9,488 bases of DNA, from positions 1 to 9,488 of the forward strand of contig WFOZ01000461.1 in the NCBI GenBank assembly GCA_015487825.1, written 5' to 3'. The stretch comes from Planctomycetaceae bacterium (GTDB lineage Bacteria; Planctomycetota; Planctomycetia; Planctomycetales; Planctomycetaceae). Positions 1 through 7,742 of the stretch are shown here, piece after piece (the first letter of the stretch is position 1; each line of letters starts with the position of its first letter). Made by a program: the position numbers and the translations under genes. Under the pieces are notes generated by a model that saw only the letters and a program-made list of their open reading frames with translations, was not told where the DNA came from and did not search any database.

Positions 1-1
1 C

Positions 2-2380
2 AGCAGGATGATGCAGCAACAGCAGCGTCAGAAGCAAATTCAGGCGATCGCAACCGGGAAAATTCTTGAACTGATTCCCGGTACCGAATGGATGGAATTG
101 GTAGAAGAATCTCTCCAACCACAATTTACAATCGTCATTTCGAAACTGTATCTGAAAGTGCAGGAAGAGGAAGAAGCGTTCCCTTATATTGAAAAACTGG
201 CCCCGACTCATCCACGTGAAGCGAAATCACTTGCGGAAGAGTTTTTGCGAGTCTGGACGAAAAACCATAATCCCAACTCAGAACAACAGCGAACCAATAT
301 GTATATGTTCGCATGGGGTTTTAATCAACGATCAAGAGGAATTCCTCTGACGCGTTCCAAACAGGTTCGGAATTTAGAGGAACTTTCCAAATGGACCAAA
401 CGCATTAATGATCTGCCTATCGAAACTATTGACGAAGCGCTGATCACGCAGGCTTTCACGCAGGTTCACAGTGCAGCAGAAGTGTATCAACTCGAAGCGA
501 TTGAAAAAATCTACGGAACTGTTGATGGGCTTGATCCCGACACGCTCGCTTCGTTAATTCAAACGATGCGTGCAAACCTGGGAAAAGTGTGGCGATTACC
601 TGCAACACAAAAAAAAGCAAAGACCAATCGCAAACAAAAAGATATCGAACGGGAAGTTTTACAGGGATACGCTACTGCACAGATTGTCCTCGGAAAAGCA
701 ATTAAAAAATATCCTGAATCATGGTCGGTACAACTCGCCAAAGCAGCTTTAGAACATGATGCGAATGAATTCCAGCAGGAACTGAAACAAACCACTGAAT
801 TTTCAAAGCGACGAAAAATATCTCTGGACGGATTCAAAAAAGCGGCTGAACTCTATGCTGCACAAGTGGAATCACTAGAGGAGGCAAAACAGGAGTCAAC
901 TGCCTACGAAACCTGGTTCTATGCCAGTTTGGGGGCTCCCGATTTGGGGAAGATCTCTCATGAATCTGTTTCAGACCCGGCTCAATTCAAGTTAATCCGC
1001 AAAGCGATTGAATCGCTTCCCGGTGAACTCGCACAGAGTCATCTGGACAAGTTTGCGAATTCACTGTTTGTGCGATTAAGCTCGTTAAATCCCGGAGTAA
1101 AATTTCGTTACTTAAAAGCCGGCTTTGAAATTGTCGGCGACCACGAACAGGCACGCGAAGCAAAAAAGGTCTACGATTACTACAAAGACCTGGTCACAGA
1201 AATTAAACTGGAAACAGTCATCGATGGTACAGATGTTGTCGGACATGGCGAACCATTTGGACTGTTTGTCAACATCAGGCATACCAAAGAAATTGAACGG
1301 GAATCGGGCGGCTTTGCCAAGTATTTCCAGAACCAGAATCAAGGTGGATATTACTACTACAATTACGGACGCCCTCTAGAAAATTATCGTGAAAAGTTTG
1401 AAGAAGCAACAAAGACCGCGCTGGAAGAACATTTCGAAATTCTTTCGATCACGTTTGAAAAAGAAGACGTCCATTCCCGCGCAACAAAAGAATATGGCTG
1501 GCGGATCACTCCCTACGCTTACGTTTTACTGAAACCCAAAGGAGCCGAAGTCGATAAAATCCCGAGCTTAACTCTCGATATGGATTTCATGGATACTTCA
1601 GGCTACGCCATTATACCGATCAGTTCTTCTGCGTTGCCTCTCGATGCTTCCTCTGAAACAGGAGACCCACGCCCGCTGGAGAATTTGCAAATTACTCAAA
1701 CACTCGACGAACGCGAAGCCAAAGATGGCAAATTAAAACTCGAAGTACGTGCAACCGGTGTCGGCTTAATTCCTGATTTAGATAAAATCCTCGATTTGAA
1801 CCCACAGGAATTCAAAGTCACTTCAATTGAAAACGAAGGGGTCGCTGTTTCGCAATTTGATAAAGAAGGATTAAAAACAGCCGTCAACTCTGAAAGGATC
1901 TGGCTGGTTTCGATGGAAGCAAAAGCAGGCCTGACTAAACACCCGGAAAAGTTTTCTTTTGGGTTGCCTGAACAGGAAGAGTACGAAGTAACATATCAGC
2001 GTTTTGTCGATGCCGACCTGGCTTCTGTCGAACCTGAAATTCTACTTGAGCAAGAATACGGAACCCCAGAAAATTCCTGGATTATCCCTGCCATTGCTGC
2101 TGTCTGTTTACTGTTTCTGGCAGTAGGTGCATACAAAATGCTCACTCAAAAAAAGAAAGCAATTGCTTTAGCCCGGTATCATATTCCAGAAAATATCACG
2201 CCGTTTACTGTATTGGGTGTTTTGAAAGATATCGAACGAAATAACGGATTAAGCGATGCTGGCAAACAGGAATTGGGGAGTTCGATTACACGATTAGAAC
2301 AATACTACTTCGAACAACCCAAAGGCAACGAACCGGACTTAAACGAGATTGTCCACCGCTGGGTAAGCAAATCCACATAG
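2..2380 (+). CDS. Large membrane-anchored planctomycete protein, 5'-truncated
   Basis: I do not recognise a named family. The frame is open to the left edge and no ribosome binding site precedes the tandem ATGs at 8 and 11, so the true start is probably outside the window. Numbering from the Met at 8 gives 790 residues. Residues 1-390 are charged and look helical, with TPR-like phrasing and a Lys-rich patch near 200-212. About 395-685 look beta-rich and include a GG-YYYY-NYG stretch near 445. One hydrophobic segment at about 692-713 (starting WIIPAIAAVCLL) is followed by KKK and a tail of about 75 residues ending near IVHRWVSKST. By the positive-inside rule the tail is cytoplasmic and the bulk lies outside the membrane, which would require an export signal upstream of the window. 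A similar tail (TPF...L..I....L......YYF...) is recalled from other planctomycete membrane proteins, from memory only. The layout of beta domain, single anchor and short cytosolic tail resembles BatD-type proteins, but no homology is claimed. Confidence 0.85.
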   Translation, partial: SRMMQQQQRQKQIQAIATGKILELIPGTEWMELVEESLQPQFTIVISKLYLKVQEEEEAFPYIEKLAPTHPREAKSLAEEFLRVWTKNHNPNSEQQRTNMYMFAWGFNQRSRGIPLTRSKQVRNLEELSKWTKRINDLPIETIDEALITQAFTQVHSAAEVYQLEAIEKIYGTVDGLDPDTLASLIQTMRANLGKVWRLPATQKKAKTNRKQKDIEREVLQGYATAQIVLGKAIKKYPESWSVQLAKAALEHDANEFQQELKQTTEFSKRRKISLDGFKKAAELYAAQVESLEEAKQESTAYETWFYASLGAPDLGKISHESVSDPAQFKLIRKAIESLPGELAQSHLDKFANSLFVRLSSLNPGVKFRYLKAGFEIVGDHEQAREAKKVYDYYKDLVTEIKLETVIDGTDVVGHGEPFGLFVNIRHTKEIERESGGFAKYFQNQNQGGYYYYNYGRPLENYREKFEEATKTALEEHFEILSITFEKEDVHSRATKEYGWRITPYAYVLLKPKGAEVDKIPSLTLDMDFMDTSGYAIIPISSSALPLDASSETGDPRPLENLQITQTLDEREAKDGKLKLEVRATGVGLIPDLDKILDLNPQEFKVTSIENEGVAVSQFDKEGLKTAVNSERIWLVSMEAKAGLTKHPEKFSFGLPEQEEYEVTYQRFVDADLASVEPEILLEQEYGTPENSWIIPAIAAVCLLFLAVGAYKMLTQKKKAIALARYHIPENITPFTVLGVLKDIERNNGLSDAGKQELGSSITRLEQYYFEQPKGNEPDLNEIVHRWVSKST

Positions 2381-2409
2381 CCTGTTTCAGTCAAAATTTG
2401 TCTTTGTTT

Positions 2410-2435
2410 ACCGCCGAGCTCGCAAAGATACCCAG
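2410..2435 (+). repeat. 26-base element, left inverted copy
   Basis: It begins ACCGCCGAGCTCGC and matches the reverse complement of 2643-2668 at 20 of 26 positions without gaps. It resembles the CCGC-GAG-TCGC-GAGA-ACAGAG type of intergenic repeat recalled from planctomycetes and other bacteria. That assignment is from memory. Confidence 0.5.
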
Positions 2436-2438
2436 CAC

Positions 2439-2514
2439 GGCTGGTTCATTCTGATAGCCGTAACCAAACTGATATTTTTCTAAAATTTGTGAGTTGTTAG
2501 CAACACAGAGAATT
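2439..2514 (+). repeat. Dispersed intergenic repeat, copy 1
   Basis: The core 2439-2467 begins GGCTGGTTCATTCTGATAGC and matches 8725-8753 at 25 of 29 positions. Weaker similarity continues through a TTGT..CAACAC motif to GAGAATT at 2508-2514. Inside the core, GGCT (2439-2442) can pair with AGCC (2456-2459) and GGTT (2443-2446) with AACC (2462-2465). The order is interleaved, as in a pseudoknot. No function is known to me. Confidence 0.65.
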
Positions 2515-2542
2515 TGAAATGAACTCAACAGTAAACAGAATC

Positions 2543-2557
2543 AGCCGCGCAGCGGCT
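2543..2557. repeat. REP-like GC-rich palindrome
   Basis: AGCCGC-GCA-GCGGCT is a perfect 6-base stem with a 3-base loop in AT-rich surroundings. It has no T-run on either side, so a simple intrinsic terminator is unlikely. It looks like a repetitive extragenic palindrome, which only a genome-wide count could confirm. Confidence 0.45.
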
Positions 2558-2642
2558 AATGAAAATTAAGATCGGATAGTTATTGTTCGAACGATCCTTG
2601 CTCATTTTCTTTTCGTCTGTTTCGTAGTCAATTTATAAATCT

Positions 2643-2668
2643 CTGTGTCTCTCGGCGAACTCAGCGGT
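2643..2668 (-). repeat. 26-base element, right inverted copy
   Basis: Read on the minus strand it begins ACCGCTGAGTTCGC and ends GACACAG. It is the inverted partner of 2410-2435. The bases that follow on the minus strand (ACACAGAGATTTATAAATTGAC) also resemble ACACAGAGAATTTGAAATGAAC at 2503-2524, so the similarity runs beyond the 26 bases but is interrupted in the left copy. Confidence 0.5.
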
Positions 2669-2742
2669 TTATTTGAGAGCTTGAGAAAATGTAATGAAAT
2701 AGAGCCTCTTTTCTGCTTTAAGGAACAGTCCCGAAATAAGTG

Positions 2743-2765
2743 AAAAAGGTGCGTCACGACGCACC
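2743..2765 (-). terminator. REP-like hairpin acting as terminator of the cyclophilin gene
   Basis: GGTGCGTC-AC-GACGCACC (2748-2765) is a perfect 8-base stem. On the minus strand it is followed at once by TTTTT (2747-2743), the form of an intrinsic terminator, 52 bases past the stop codon of the minus-strand cyclophilin gene. On the plus strand there is no T-run, so it should not end the upstream plus gene. The adjoining minus-strand GTAGGGTGCGTC sequence also resembles a widespread extragenic palindrome recalled from several phyla. Confidence 0.6.
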
Positions 2766-2817
2766 CTACAAACTATTCCTAAGGTGAAAGAATTTATCTC
2801 TCATGATCACTTCAAAA

Positions 2818-3759
2818 CTATTTTACTTCTTTGATAGTTTCAGGTTTGAGAGACTCTTTATTTTGCTTCGTAACTGGCTGCTTACTTTGAGGTGATTGCT
2901 TTGAGTTGCTTTTGGTTTCTGGTGTCTCTTTTTTATCAGTTTCCTTCTTAGCCGGTTTTTTCTCTACTTCTTTCGGTTTGGGTTGCTCCGTTTTTTCAGG
3001 GCTGGGAGGTTGAGCTGATTCAGGTTTTAGCTCTACGTTCTTTAGTGTCTCTTCCGGTTTTATTTCCTCTGCAGAACTCAGCAGTGTTGCCTTGATGATG
3101 TAATCTAAATTGGGAAATTCTTTTTTCAGATAGGCGTTTCCTCGAGACTGAATCAACCCCTGGTTTGGACTTTCTCCGTATTCAGGATTAATTGCATCAA
3201 CGATGTCCATTCCTCGAATTACTTTTGCAAACGGTGCAAAACCTTGCGGATTCAAGCTGTGAGTGTTGTCGTTATAGTTGATAAAAAGCTGTGTGGTGCG
3301 TGAATCAGGCCCGGCTTTAGCATAGGTAATTGTTCCGCGTACATTTTTCTGTTTAGCCGGTTCGTCTTTCAGATTGGCTGTTTCCCAATCTTTTTGAACT
3401 TCCGGATCTCCGTTAATCCCCCATTGCACAATGAAGCCGGGCAAGACTCGGAAGAAACGGCACTGGTCGAAAAAACCGGATGTGACAAGTTCTTTGAAAC
3501 GGGCTGCTCCCAAGGGGGCCCATCCACTGTATACTTCAATATAGATATCCCCTTTGCTAGTTTCAAATTTCACCTGGTAAGTTTCACCGGGGTCAATTTC
3601 CAACAGGCCATCAGCACCGGTTTTAGTATTAACTCCCGGAGCGGTTGGAGAATTGGCTTCAGATTCTCCCGGCTTGGAGCGAATACACCCTGCGAGAACA
3701 CAAACAGAAAGCAGCAAAATAGAAACTGGGAATGCAGAAAACAAACGAAAACTACGCAT
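2818..3759 (-). CDS. Lipoprotein cyclophilin-type peptidyl-prolyl isomerase
   Basis: This gene encodes a peptidyl-prolyl cis-trans isomerase of the cyclophilin family, anchored as a lipoprotein in the cell envelope, where it would assist protein folding. Numbering from the ATG at 3759 gives 313 residues. A signal sequence ends in the lipobox L-A-G-C with Cys25. The cyclophilin fold covers about 62-228. It keeps FFRVLPGF (catalytic Arg104, Phe109), Gln112, and TTQLFI (Gln157, Phe159), followed by GFAPFAKV. The Trp and His of human CypA in the next loop are not kept, which is common in bacterial forms. Residues 230-313 form a low-complexity tail rich in Lys, Pro, Glu and Gln. A TTG at 3765 in frame is an alternative start. 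GAGG at 3774-3771 lies 5 bases before the TTG and 11 before the ATG; I prefer the ATG. The gene lies 157 bases after cstA, with its own candidate promoter and terminator. Confidence 0.92.
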   Translation of the reverse strand: MRSFRLFSAFPVSILLLSVCVLAGCIRSKPGESEANSPTAPGVNTKTGADGLLEIDPGETYQVKFETSKGDIYIEVYSGWAPLGAARFKELVTSGFFDQCRFFRVLPGFIVQWGINGDPEVQKDWETANLKDEPAKQKNVRGTITYAKAGPDSRTTQLFINYNDNTHSLNPQGFAPFAKVIRGMDIVDAINPEYGESPNQGLIQSRGNAYLKKEFPNLDYIIKATLLSSAEEIKPEETLKNVELKPESAQPPSPEKTEQPKPKEVEKKPAKKETDKKETPETKSNSKQSPQSKQPVTKQNKESLKPETIKEVK

Positions 3760-3802
3760 GGTCAAACTTTCCTCAACAGTAAAATGGAAACTGAATGAAT
3801 GA

Positions 3803-3832
3803 AATATATCAGGATCATCATCGAAAATTCAA
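3803..3832 (-). promoter_or_regulatory. Candidate sigma70-type promoter for the cyclophilin gene
   Basis: On the minus strand TTGAAT (3832-3827) is followed by an 18-base spacer and TATATT (3808-3803), about 43 bases before the ATG at 3759. Both boxes are close to consensus. The surroundings are AT-rich, so a chance match is possible. Confidence 0.35.
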
Positions 3833-3916
3833 CAATAACCGATTTCAGGCGAATCAATATAAAAAGAGTTTATAGAAGAATGCGGGAACGTGAATAATAA
3901 TATTTCCTGCCGCTGT

Positions 3917-5746
3917 TCAACAATTCGGATTAGCGGTGGCAATTTCCGGAGAACTGCTTGATTTCAAAGGAGGCAGGGCGGGTTCGAGAATCCCTTTTGC
4001 ATTTTTCCAGACAAGAATTCCTTCGACAACCATCCATATTTGAATTGTCATAATGACTACTCCAAAGCCAAACAGCAGGTAGTTTCCTGTTGTAAGCCAG
4101 CCCGTTTTAGAGTTAAACATATTCCAAAGCATTGCCCAGGCAGGCAGAATGAGCATGATTGTCATCGGAATTGCAACAAAGGCAACTTTTTTGTTTCGTC
4201 TCCAGAGGTAGAAGAATGTCACCATAAATGCCAACCCGGCCAGAAGCTGGTTTGTTGCTCCGAAAAGAGGCCAGAGAATCAATCCGCCGGTACCGTATGG
4301 TTTGCCGGTTCCAGCCGGGAGCATTGCAACGGTGAATCCGCAAATAACCGCTAACGCCGTTGCTGCATACATGTTTTTCATGGGAGTTATTTTTAGTGTC
4401 CCCGCTAATTCCTGAATGATGTACCGTTGCAGGCGTGTCGCAGTATCAAGTGTTGTTGCTGCAAAACAGGCTACAAGAACAGCAATAATTCCAGTCCCCA
4501 TTGCCAGCGGAATTCCGATTGCAGTCAGAAAGTTCGCACCACCATCAACAAAAGCGCTCACTTTTGCAGACAGTGAAAAGGCTCCCCAACCTGCTTCAGG
4601 ATTATACCGCGTGTGCCAGGCATCAATCCCGGTCAACATCTCTCCACTTTCTGAAGCAACCCCCATTCCCAGGCCGGCGGTACAGCAAAGAATTACTAAA
4701 ACTGCGAGCGCTCCTTCAAGAAGCATCCCGCCGTAGCCAATGTATTGGGCATCGGTTTCACATGCGACCTGTTTGCTTGTTGTGCCACTGCTTACAAGGC
4801 AATGAAACCCGGAACAGGCTCCGCAGGCAATGGTGATAAACAAAAACGGCAACATCGGTGGGGCATCAGCAGGGATATTCCGGGCGATCATGGGAGCGCT
4901 GGTCATGATGTCTGTCTGTTGAGACAAACCGGCAACAAACAGACCGGCAACCATCAGAAACAACGCGACAAACAACTGATGCGAATTGATATAATCGCGA
5001 GGCTGCAGTAATACCCAAACCGGTAACACCGAAGCAATATAGCAATAGATCATCAACAGAACAGTCCAGAAGACGATAGGGTTTATCGCAAAACCAAACA
5101 TCGTTTCCGGCAATACAATCGGATACTTATAAACGCCAACCGCTACAGCAATATACAATAAGGCGAGTGCAATTAAAGAAGGGATGATCAACCCCCCCTT
5201 TCGCTTAAAGACCCAGAAGCCGATTCCAATTGCCAGCGGCATCGCCAGCCAGACAGACAAAATCGATTCCGGATAGTCTTTAAAAATGATTGCTATCACT
5301 AAACCAAAAATTGCCAGCACTACTGTTAACGCAAAAAACAGCACCAGTAGAAACAGCAGCTTGGCCCGAGGGGAAATAACTCTTCCTGAAATTTCGCCGA
5401 CGGTTTGACCGCGGTTTCTCAGTGAAACGACCAAAGCGCCAAAATCGTGAACGGCCCCTATAAAAATTGAGCCGAACACGACCCATAACAAAGCAGGCAG
5501 CCATCCCCAGAAAACGGCAATAGCAGGCCCGACAATCGGCCCGGTTCCTGCGATACTTGTAAAGTGATGCCCGAAAATGATGCTCTTTTTAGTCGGAACA
5601 AAATCGATATTATCCCGCATTTCAACACTGGGAACCAACGCCTGCTCATCCAGGTTGAATATCTTGCGGGACAACCAGCGACCGTAAAGATGGTACGCTG
5701 CAATAAACCCGAAAAACGAGAGGGACGCAACAAGCAGTGTATACAT
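3917..5746 (-). CDS. cstA: CstA-family carbon starvation / peptide-pyruvate transporter
   Basis: This is a polytopic inner-membrane transporter of the CstA family. Known members import peptides (E. coli and Campylobacter CstA) or pyruvate (E. coli BtsT) during nutrient limitation. The protein has 609 residues, close to the short Bacillus-type members and shorter than the roughly 700-residue enteric ones. Family landmarks include FGHHFTSIAGTGPIVGP (58-74), GAVHDFGALVVSLR (97-110), QPRDYINS (248-255), SGFHCLVSSGTTSKQ (312-326), DTATRLQRYIIQE (434-446) and LWPLFGATNQLLA (491-503). Hydrophobic segments run nearly the whole length, and a short Pro/Ser-rich tail ends NPNC. The ATG at 5746 opens directly into the first membrane segment; the only ribosome-binding hint is GG seven bases upstream. 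The gene begins 75 bases after the cytochrome gene on the same strand. The substrate cannot be told from sequence. Confidence 0.96.
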   Translation of the reverse strand: MYTLLVASLSFFGFIAAYHLYGRWLSRKIFNLDEQALVPSVEMRDNIDFVPTKKSIIFGHHFTSIAGTGPIVGPAIAVFWGWLPALLWVVFGSIFIGAVHDFGALVVSLRNRGQTVGEISGRVISPRAKLLFLLVLFFALTVVLAIFGLVIAIIFKDYPESILSVWLAMPLAIGIGFWVFKRKGGLIIPSLIALALLYIAVAVGVYKYPIVLPETMFGFAINPIVFWTVLLMIYCYIASVLPVWVLLQPRDYINSHQLFVALFLMVAGLFVAGLSQQTDIMTSAPMIARNIPADAPPMLPFLFITIACGACSGFHCLVSSGTTSKQVACETDAQYIGYGGMLLEGALAVLVILCCTAGLGMGVASESGEMLTGIDAWHTRYNPEAGWGAFSLSAKVSAFVDGGANFLTAIGIPLAMGTGIIAVLVACFAATTLDTATRLQRYIIQELAGTLKITPMKNMYAATALAVICGFTVAMLPAGTGKPYGTGGLILWPLFGATNQLLAGLAFMVTFFYLWRRNKKVAFVAIPMTIMLILPAWAMLWNMFNSKTGWLTTGNYLLFGFGVVIMTIQIWMVVEGILVWKNAKGILEPALPPLKSSSSPEIATANPNC

Positions 5747-5807
5747 TATTTTTCCATCTCAATGTTTGACTCTATTTTTTTCGACTTCTCGAAGGCTCTG
5801 TCATGCG

Positions 5808-5821
5808 GCTCCTGCGGGAGC
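5808..5821 (-). other. Hairpin directly after the cytochrome stop codon
   Basis: GCTCC-CGCA-GGAGC (minus-strand sense) starts at the base after the TGA stop at 5824-5822. No T-run follows; downstream on this strand there is an A-run instead. It is therefore more likely an extragenic palindrome or an mRNA-stabilising or processing hairpin between two co-transcribed genes than a terminator. Confidence 0.4.
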
Positions 5822-7597
5822 TCATTCGCCAACGACGATGCTGAATTCCGCTGCGGGGGACTTTCCTTTTTCCACAGTCATACGCAAACGATCCGATTGA
5901 TATTCGCCGGTATCAATTCGCAACAATAACCGATGCTTGCCTTGTGTAACAGCAACATTTCCCCAATTTTCAGAACCAATTCGTTTGTTATCAACCCAGA
6001 GAATGAGTCCTTTGTCAGATTCCATTCCGATCTTCAAATTGCCAGGAATGCTTACGTCGATTTCTGCGTAGACAAACACAAAGGAATTTTTCGAAAGTCG
6101 TTTTGCTTCATCAACAGGCAACTGACCAGATGCCAGTGAGTAGAGAGGACGCCATCTTTGTGGGGCGTATTCGAACAGGTAGTTGCGAACAGATTCTTCA
6201 CTGAAGAGTTTTCCGGTTACTTTGCTGGGAGGATTCTGAAAAACACGCCAGCGGTAAACGGTTGGCGTTGCAGACATCGTGTAGCCGGGGTCTTTGCCTA
6301 AAGCCGAAAGGAACCGCAGCAGATCGACAAATTCATCATGTGTCAGGAATTTTGTCAGCCCGGTTGGCATTAAAGAGTCACCCTCTTTTTCAAATTCGAT
6401 ATCGTCAACTGCAATCGTTTTCTCTTTTCCCTGTGCATCTCGCAGAATAACCCGGTCGTCATCTTCATCGACAACAATACCTGTATGTTGCAAGCCGTCA
6501 GCATCGACAATTAATCTTGTTTTGTACGCCTCTTTAATGGCCTGAGAAGGCAGGAGCAATGCATTGATTAAATAATCAATAGGAGAGCTACCGCCGATGG
6601 GACTTAAATCGGGTCCGATTTTTCCACCGGCTTTCCCTATGGCATGGCATTTGTAACAACTGAGGTCTTCTCGGCGGTATATTTGTTCGCCCCGCGCTGC
6701 ATTACCTTTCTGAAGAACCTCCTGGGTAAGTAATTGTAATTCTTTTTTACTGAGCGGTTCTTTTTTTGTGTCCAGCCCGGCAGCTTTGGAAAGAGGATCT
6801 GAAAGAGTTGGATCATTCCTTCCAGCGGTCAGCATTGCCCGCAGTGCCAGTTTGGCGATATCGGGAGAGATTTTTTGCTGACTGATAGCCTCTCCGAGTA
6901 GCTTGGGCCCGTTTTTTCGGGATAAAAATGGCTGGATGATGCCGTTTATATTGTCTTTCTTCGTAGCATCTTTCAGATAACCGGCCGCAGCCAAAGCTGC
7001 CTTCTTCAGATCGATTCCCGCTAGCGAGCGAATTGCCTGAACGCGAACAGACTTGGAGTGCTTCGAGGAGGTTAATAATTGAATACCGGAACTTGCCTGA
7101 GTTCCGCCCAGTTTTGCCAATGTTTCAATAATTGAACCAGTCAGTTTCTTCTGGGAAGAATCTTTCAAACGGTTTTCAAGATCTGCCGCCAGTTCGGTAA
7201 CTTTCCATTCTCCTATCAGCTTAATGATCTGATTTTGAAGTTTAGTATCTTTGGATTCTGATGCAGAATCGAGAAGCCGTTTTAATCGAGTCAAATCGCC
7301 TGCTGGTTTTAGTTTACGCGTACGGAAAGTCTGAGAAAGTAATTCTAATGCAATCAGCTGAACTTGTGGAGAAAAGGCTTTCTCATCCAGTGTTTTTTCA
7401 AAAATGTATTGCAGATCGACCTCATCCCCCCGCTTACAAATTAACGACAGCACGGCCGGAAGCCGCGATTCGGGCAGACGCCCGCTATCAATAAGGCGGA
7501 TCATCGGAGCTACGCCCGGACTTTGAGCGTACAACACAGAAGAGCAGAAACAGAATATTGCAACACAGAAAGTAAAAAAGAATCGCATATTGAGCAT
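5822..7597 (-). CDS. Secreted HEAT-repeat protein with planctomycete c-type haem domain
   Basis: This is an exported c-type cytochrome-like protein, probably an electron carrier or redox sensor in the envelope; its partner is unknown. With the ATG at 7597 it has 591 residues and a good signal peptide (MLNMRFFFTFC...), with likely cleavage after LYA at 24. Upstream ATG 7660 would bury the signal behind 21 extra residues and has no ribosome binding site; ATG 7588 is also possible. Residues about 30-275 are paired helices typical of HEAT-like repeats. The haem motif C314-Y-K-C317-H318 is followed by GGKIGPDLSPIGG, YLINALLLPS and DGLQHTGIVV, then SLMPTGL, where Met410 is the likely axial ligand. 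This order matches the planctomycete/verrucomicrobial CxxCH domain known as TIGR02603. A C-terminal beta-rich module (about 440-591, with GLILWVDNKRIG and GKHRLLLRID) may bind a ligand or partner. The family's usual large N-terminal dehydrogenase/propeller portion is absent. cstA follows after 75 bases. Confidence 0.88.
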   Translation of the reverse strand: MLNMRFFFTFCVAIFCFCSSVLYAQSPGVAPMIRLIDSGRLPESRLPAVLSLICKRGDEVDLQYIFEKTLDEKAFSPQVQLIALELLSQTFRTRKLKPAGDLTRLKRLLDSASESKDTKLQNQIIKLIGEWKVTELAADLENRLKDSSQKKLTGSIIETLAKLGGTQASSGIQLLTSSKHSKSVRVQAIRSLAGIDLKKAALAAAGYLKDATKKDNINGIIQPFLSRKNGPKLLGEAISQQKISPDIAKLALRAMLTAGRNDPTLSDPLSKAAGLDTKKEPLSKKELQLLTQEVLQKGNAARGEQIYRREDLSCYKCHAIGKAGGKIGPDLSPIGGSSPIDYLINALLLPSQAIKEAYKTRLIVDADGLQHTGIVVDEDDDRVILRDAQGKEKTIAVDDIEFEKEGDSLMPTGLTKFLTHDEFVDLLRFLSALGKDPGYTMSATPTVYRWRVFQNPPSKVTGKLFSEESVRNYLFEYAPQRWRPLYSLASGQLPVDEAKRLSKNSFVFVYAEIDVSIPGNLKIGMESDKGLILWVDNKRIGSENWGNVAVTQGKHRLLLRIDTGEYQSDRLRMTVEKGKSPAAEFSIVVGE

Positions 7598-7742
7598 CAA
7601 AGTGGTATTCCGAAAAAAGATCGTTGAAACAGGCCGACAAGACAACAGCGGGCCAAGCATTTACATCTGGCAGATCGTGATTCCCTCCCCGGGAAACGAA
7701 TACGCAGGATGTCATGTTTAACTGATATTCATTCTACGAAAA

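Larger units (their letters stand above)
2381..2817. other. Convergent intergenic region rich in repeats
   Basis: This spacer of 437 bases lies between the 3' ends of two converging genes and contains no plausible coding frame. It holds a dispersed-repeat copy (2439-2514), two inverted copies of a 26-base element (2410-2435 and 2643-2668), a GC-rich palindrome (2543-2557) and a hairpin with a T-run on the minus strand (2743-2765). A 9-base direct repeat AAAATTTGT also occurs at 2393-2401 and 2482-2490, but it may be chance in AT-rich sequence. Confidence 0.7.

Noticed and set aside
3394..3798. Plus-strand open frame of 134 codons opposite the cyclophilin gene
   Set aside because: It is the antisense shadow of a well-supported gene with conserved cyclophilin motifs.
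3870..3916. Possible terminator after cstA from GCGG...CCGC and GAA/TTC pairing
   Set aside because: The stem is interrupted by a three-base bulge, the loop is long and no T-run follows directly.
5780..5793. TTCGA-CTTC-TCGAA hairpin next to a run of seven T, considered as a terminator
   Set aside because: On the strand carrying the genes the hairpin is followed by A residues, not T. On the other strand the T-run comes before the stem and there is no gene to end.
7681..7695. TTCCC-TCCCC-GGGAA hairpin between the coiled-coil and cytochrome genes, considered as a terminator
   Set aside because: The stem has only five pairs and no T-run on the minus strand.
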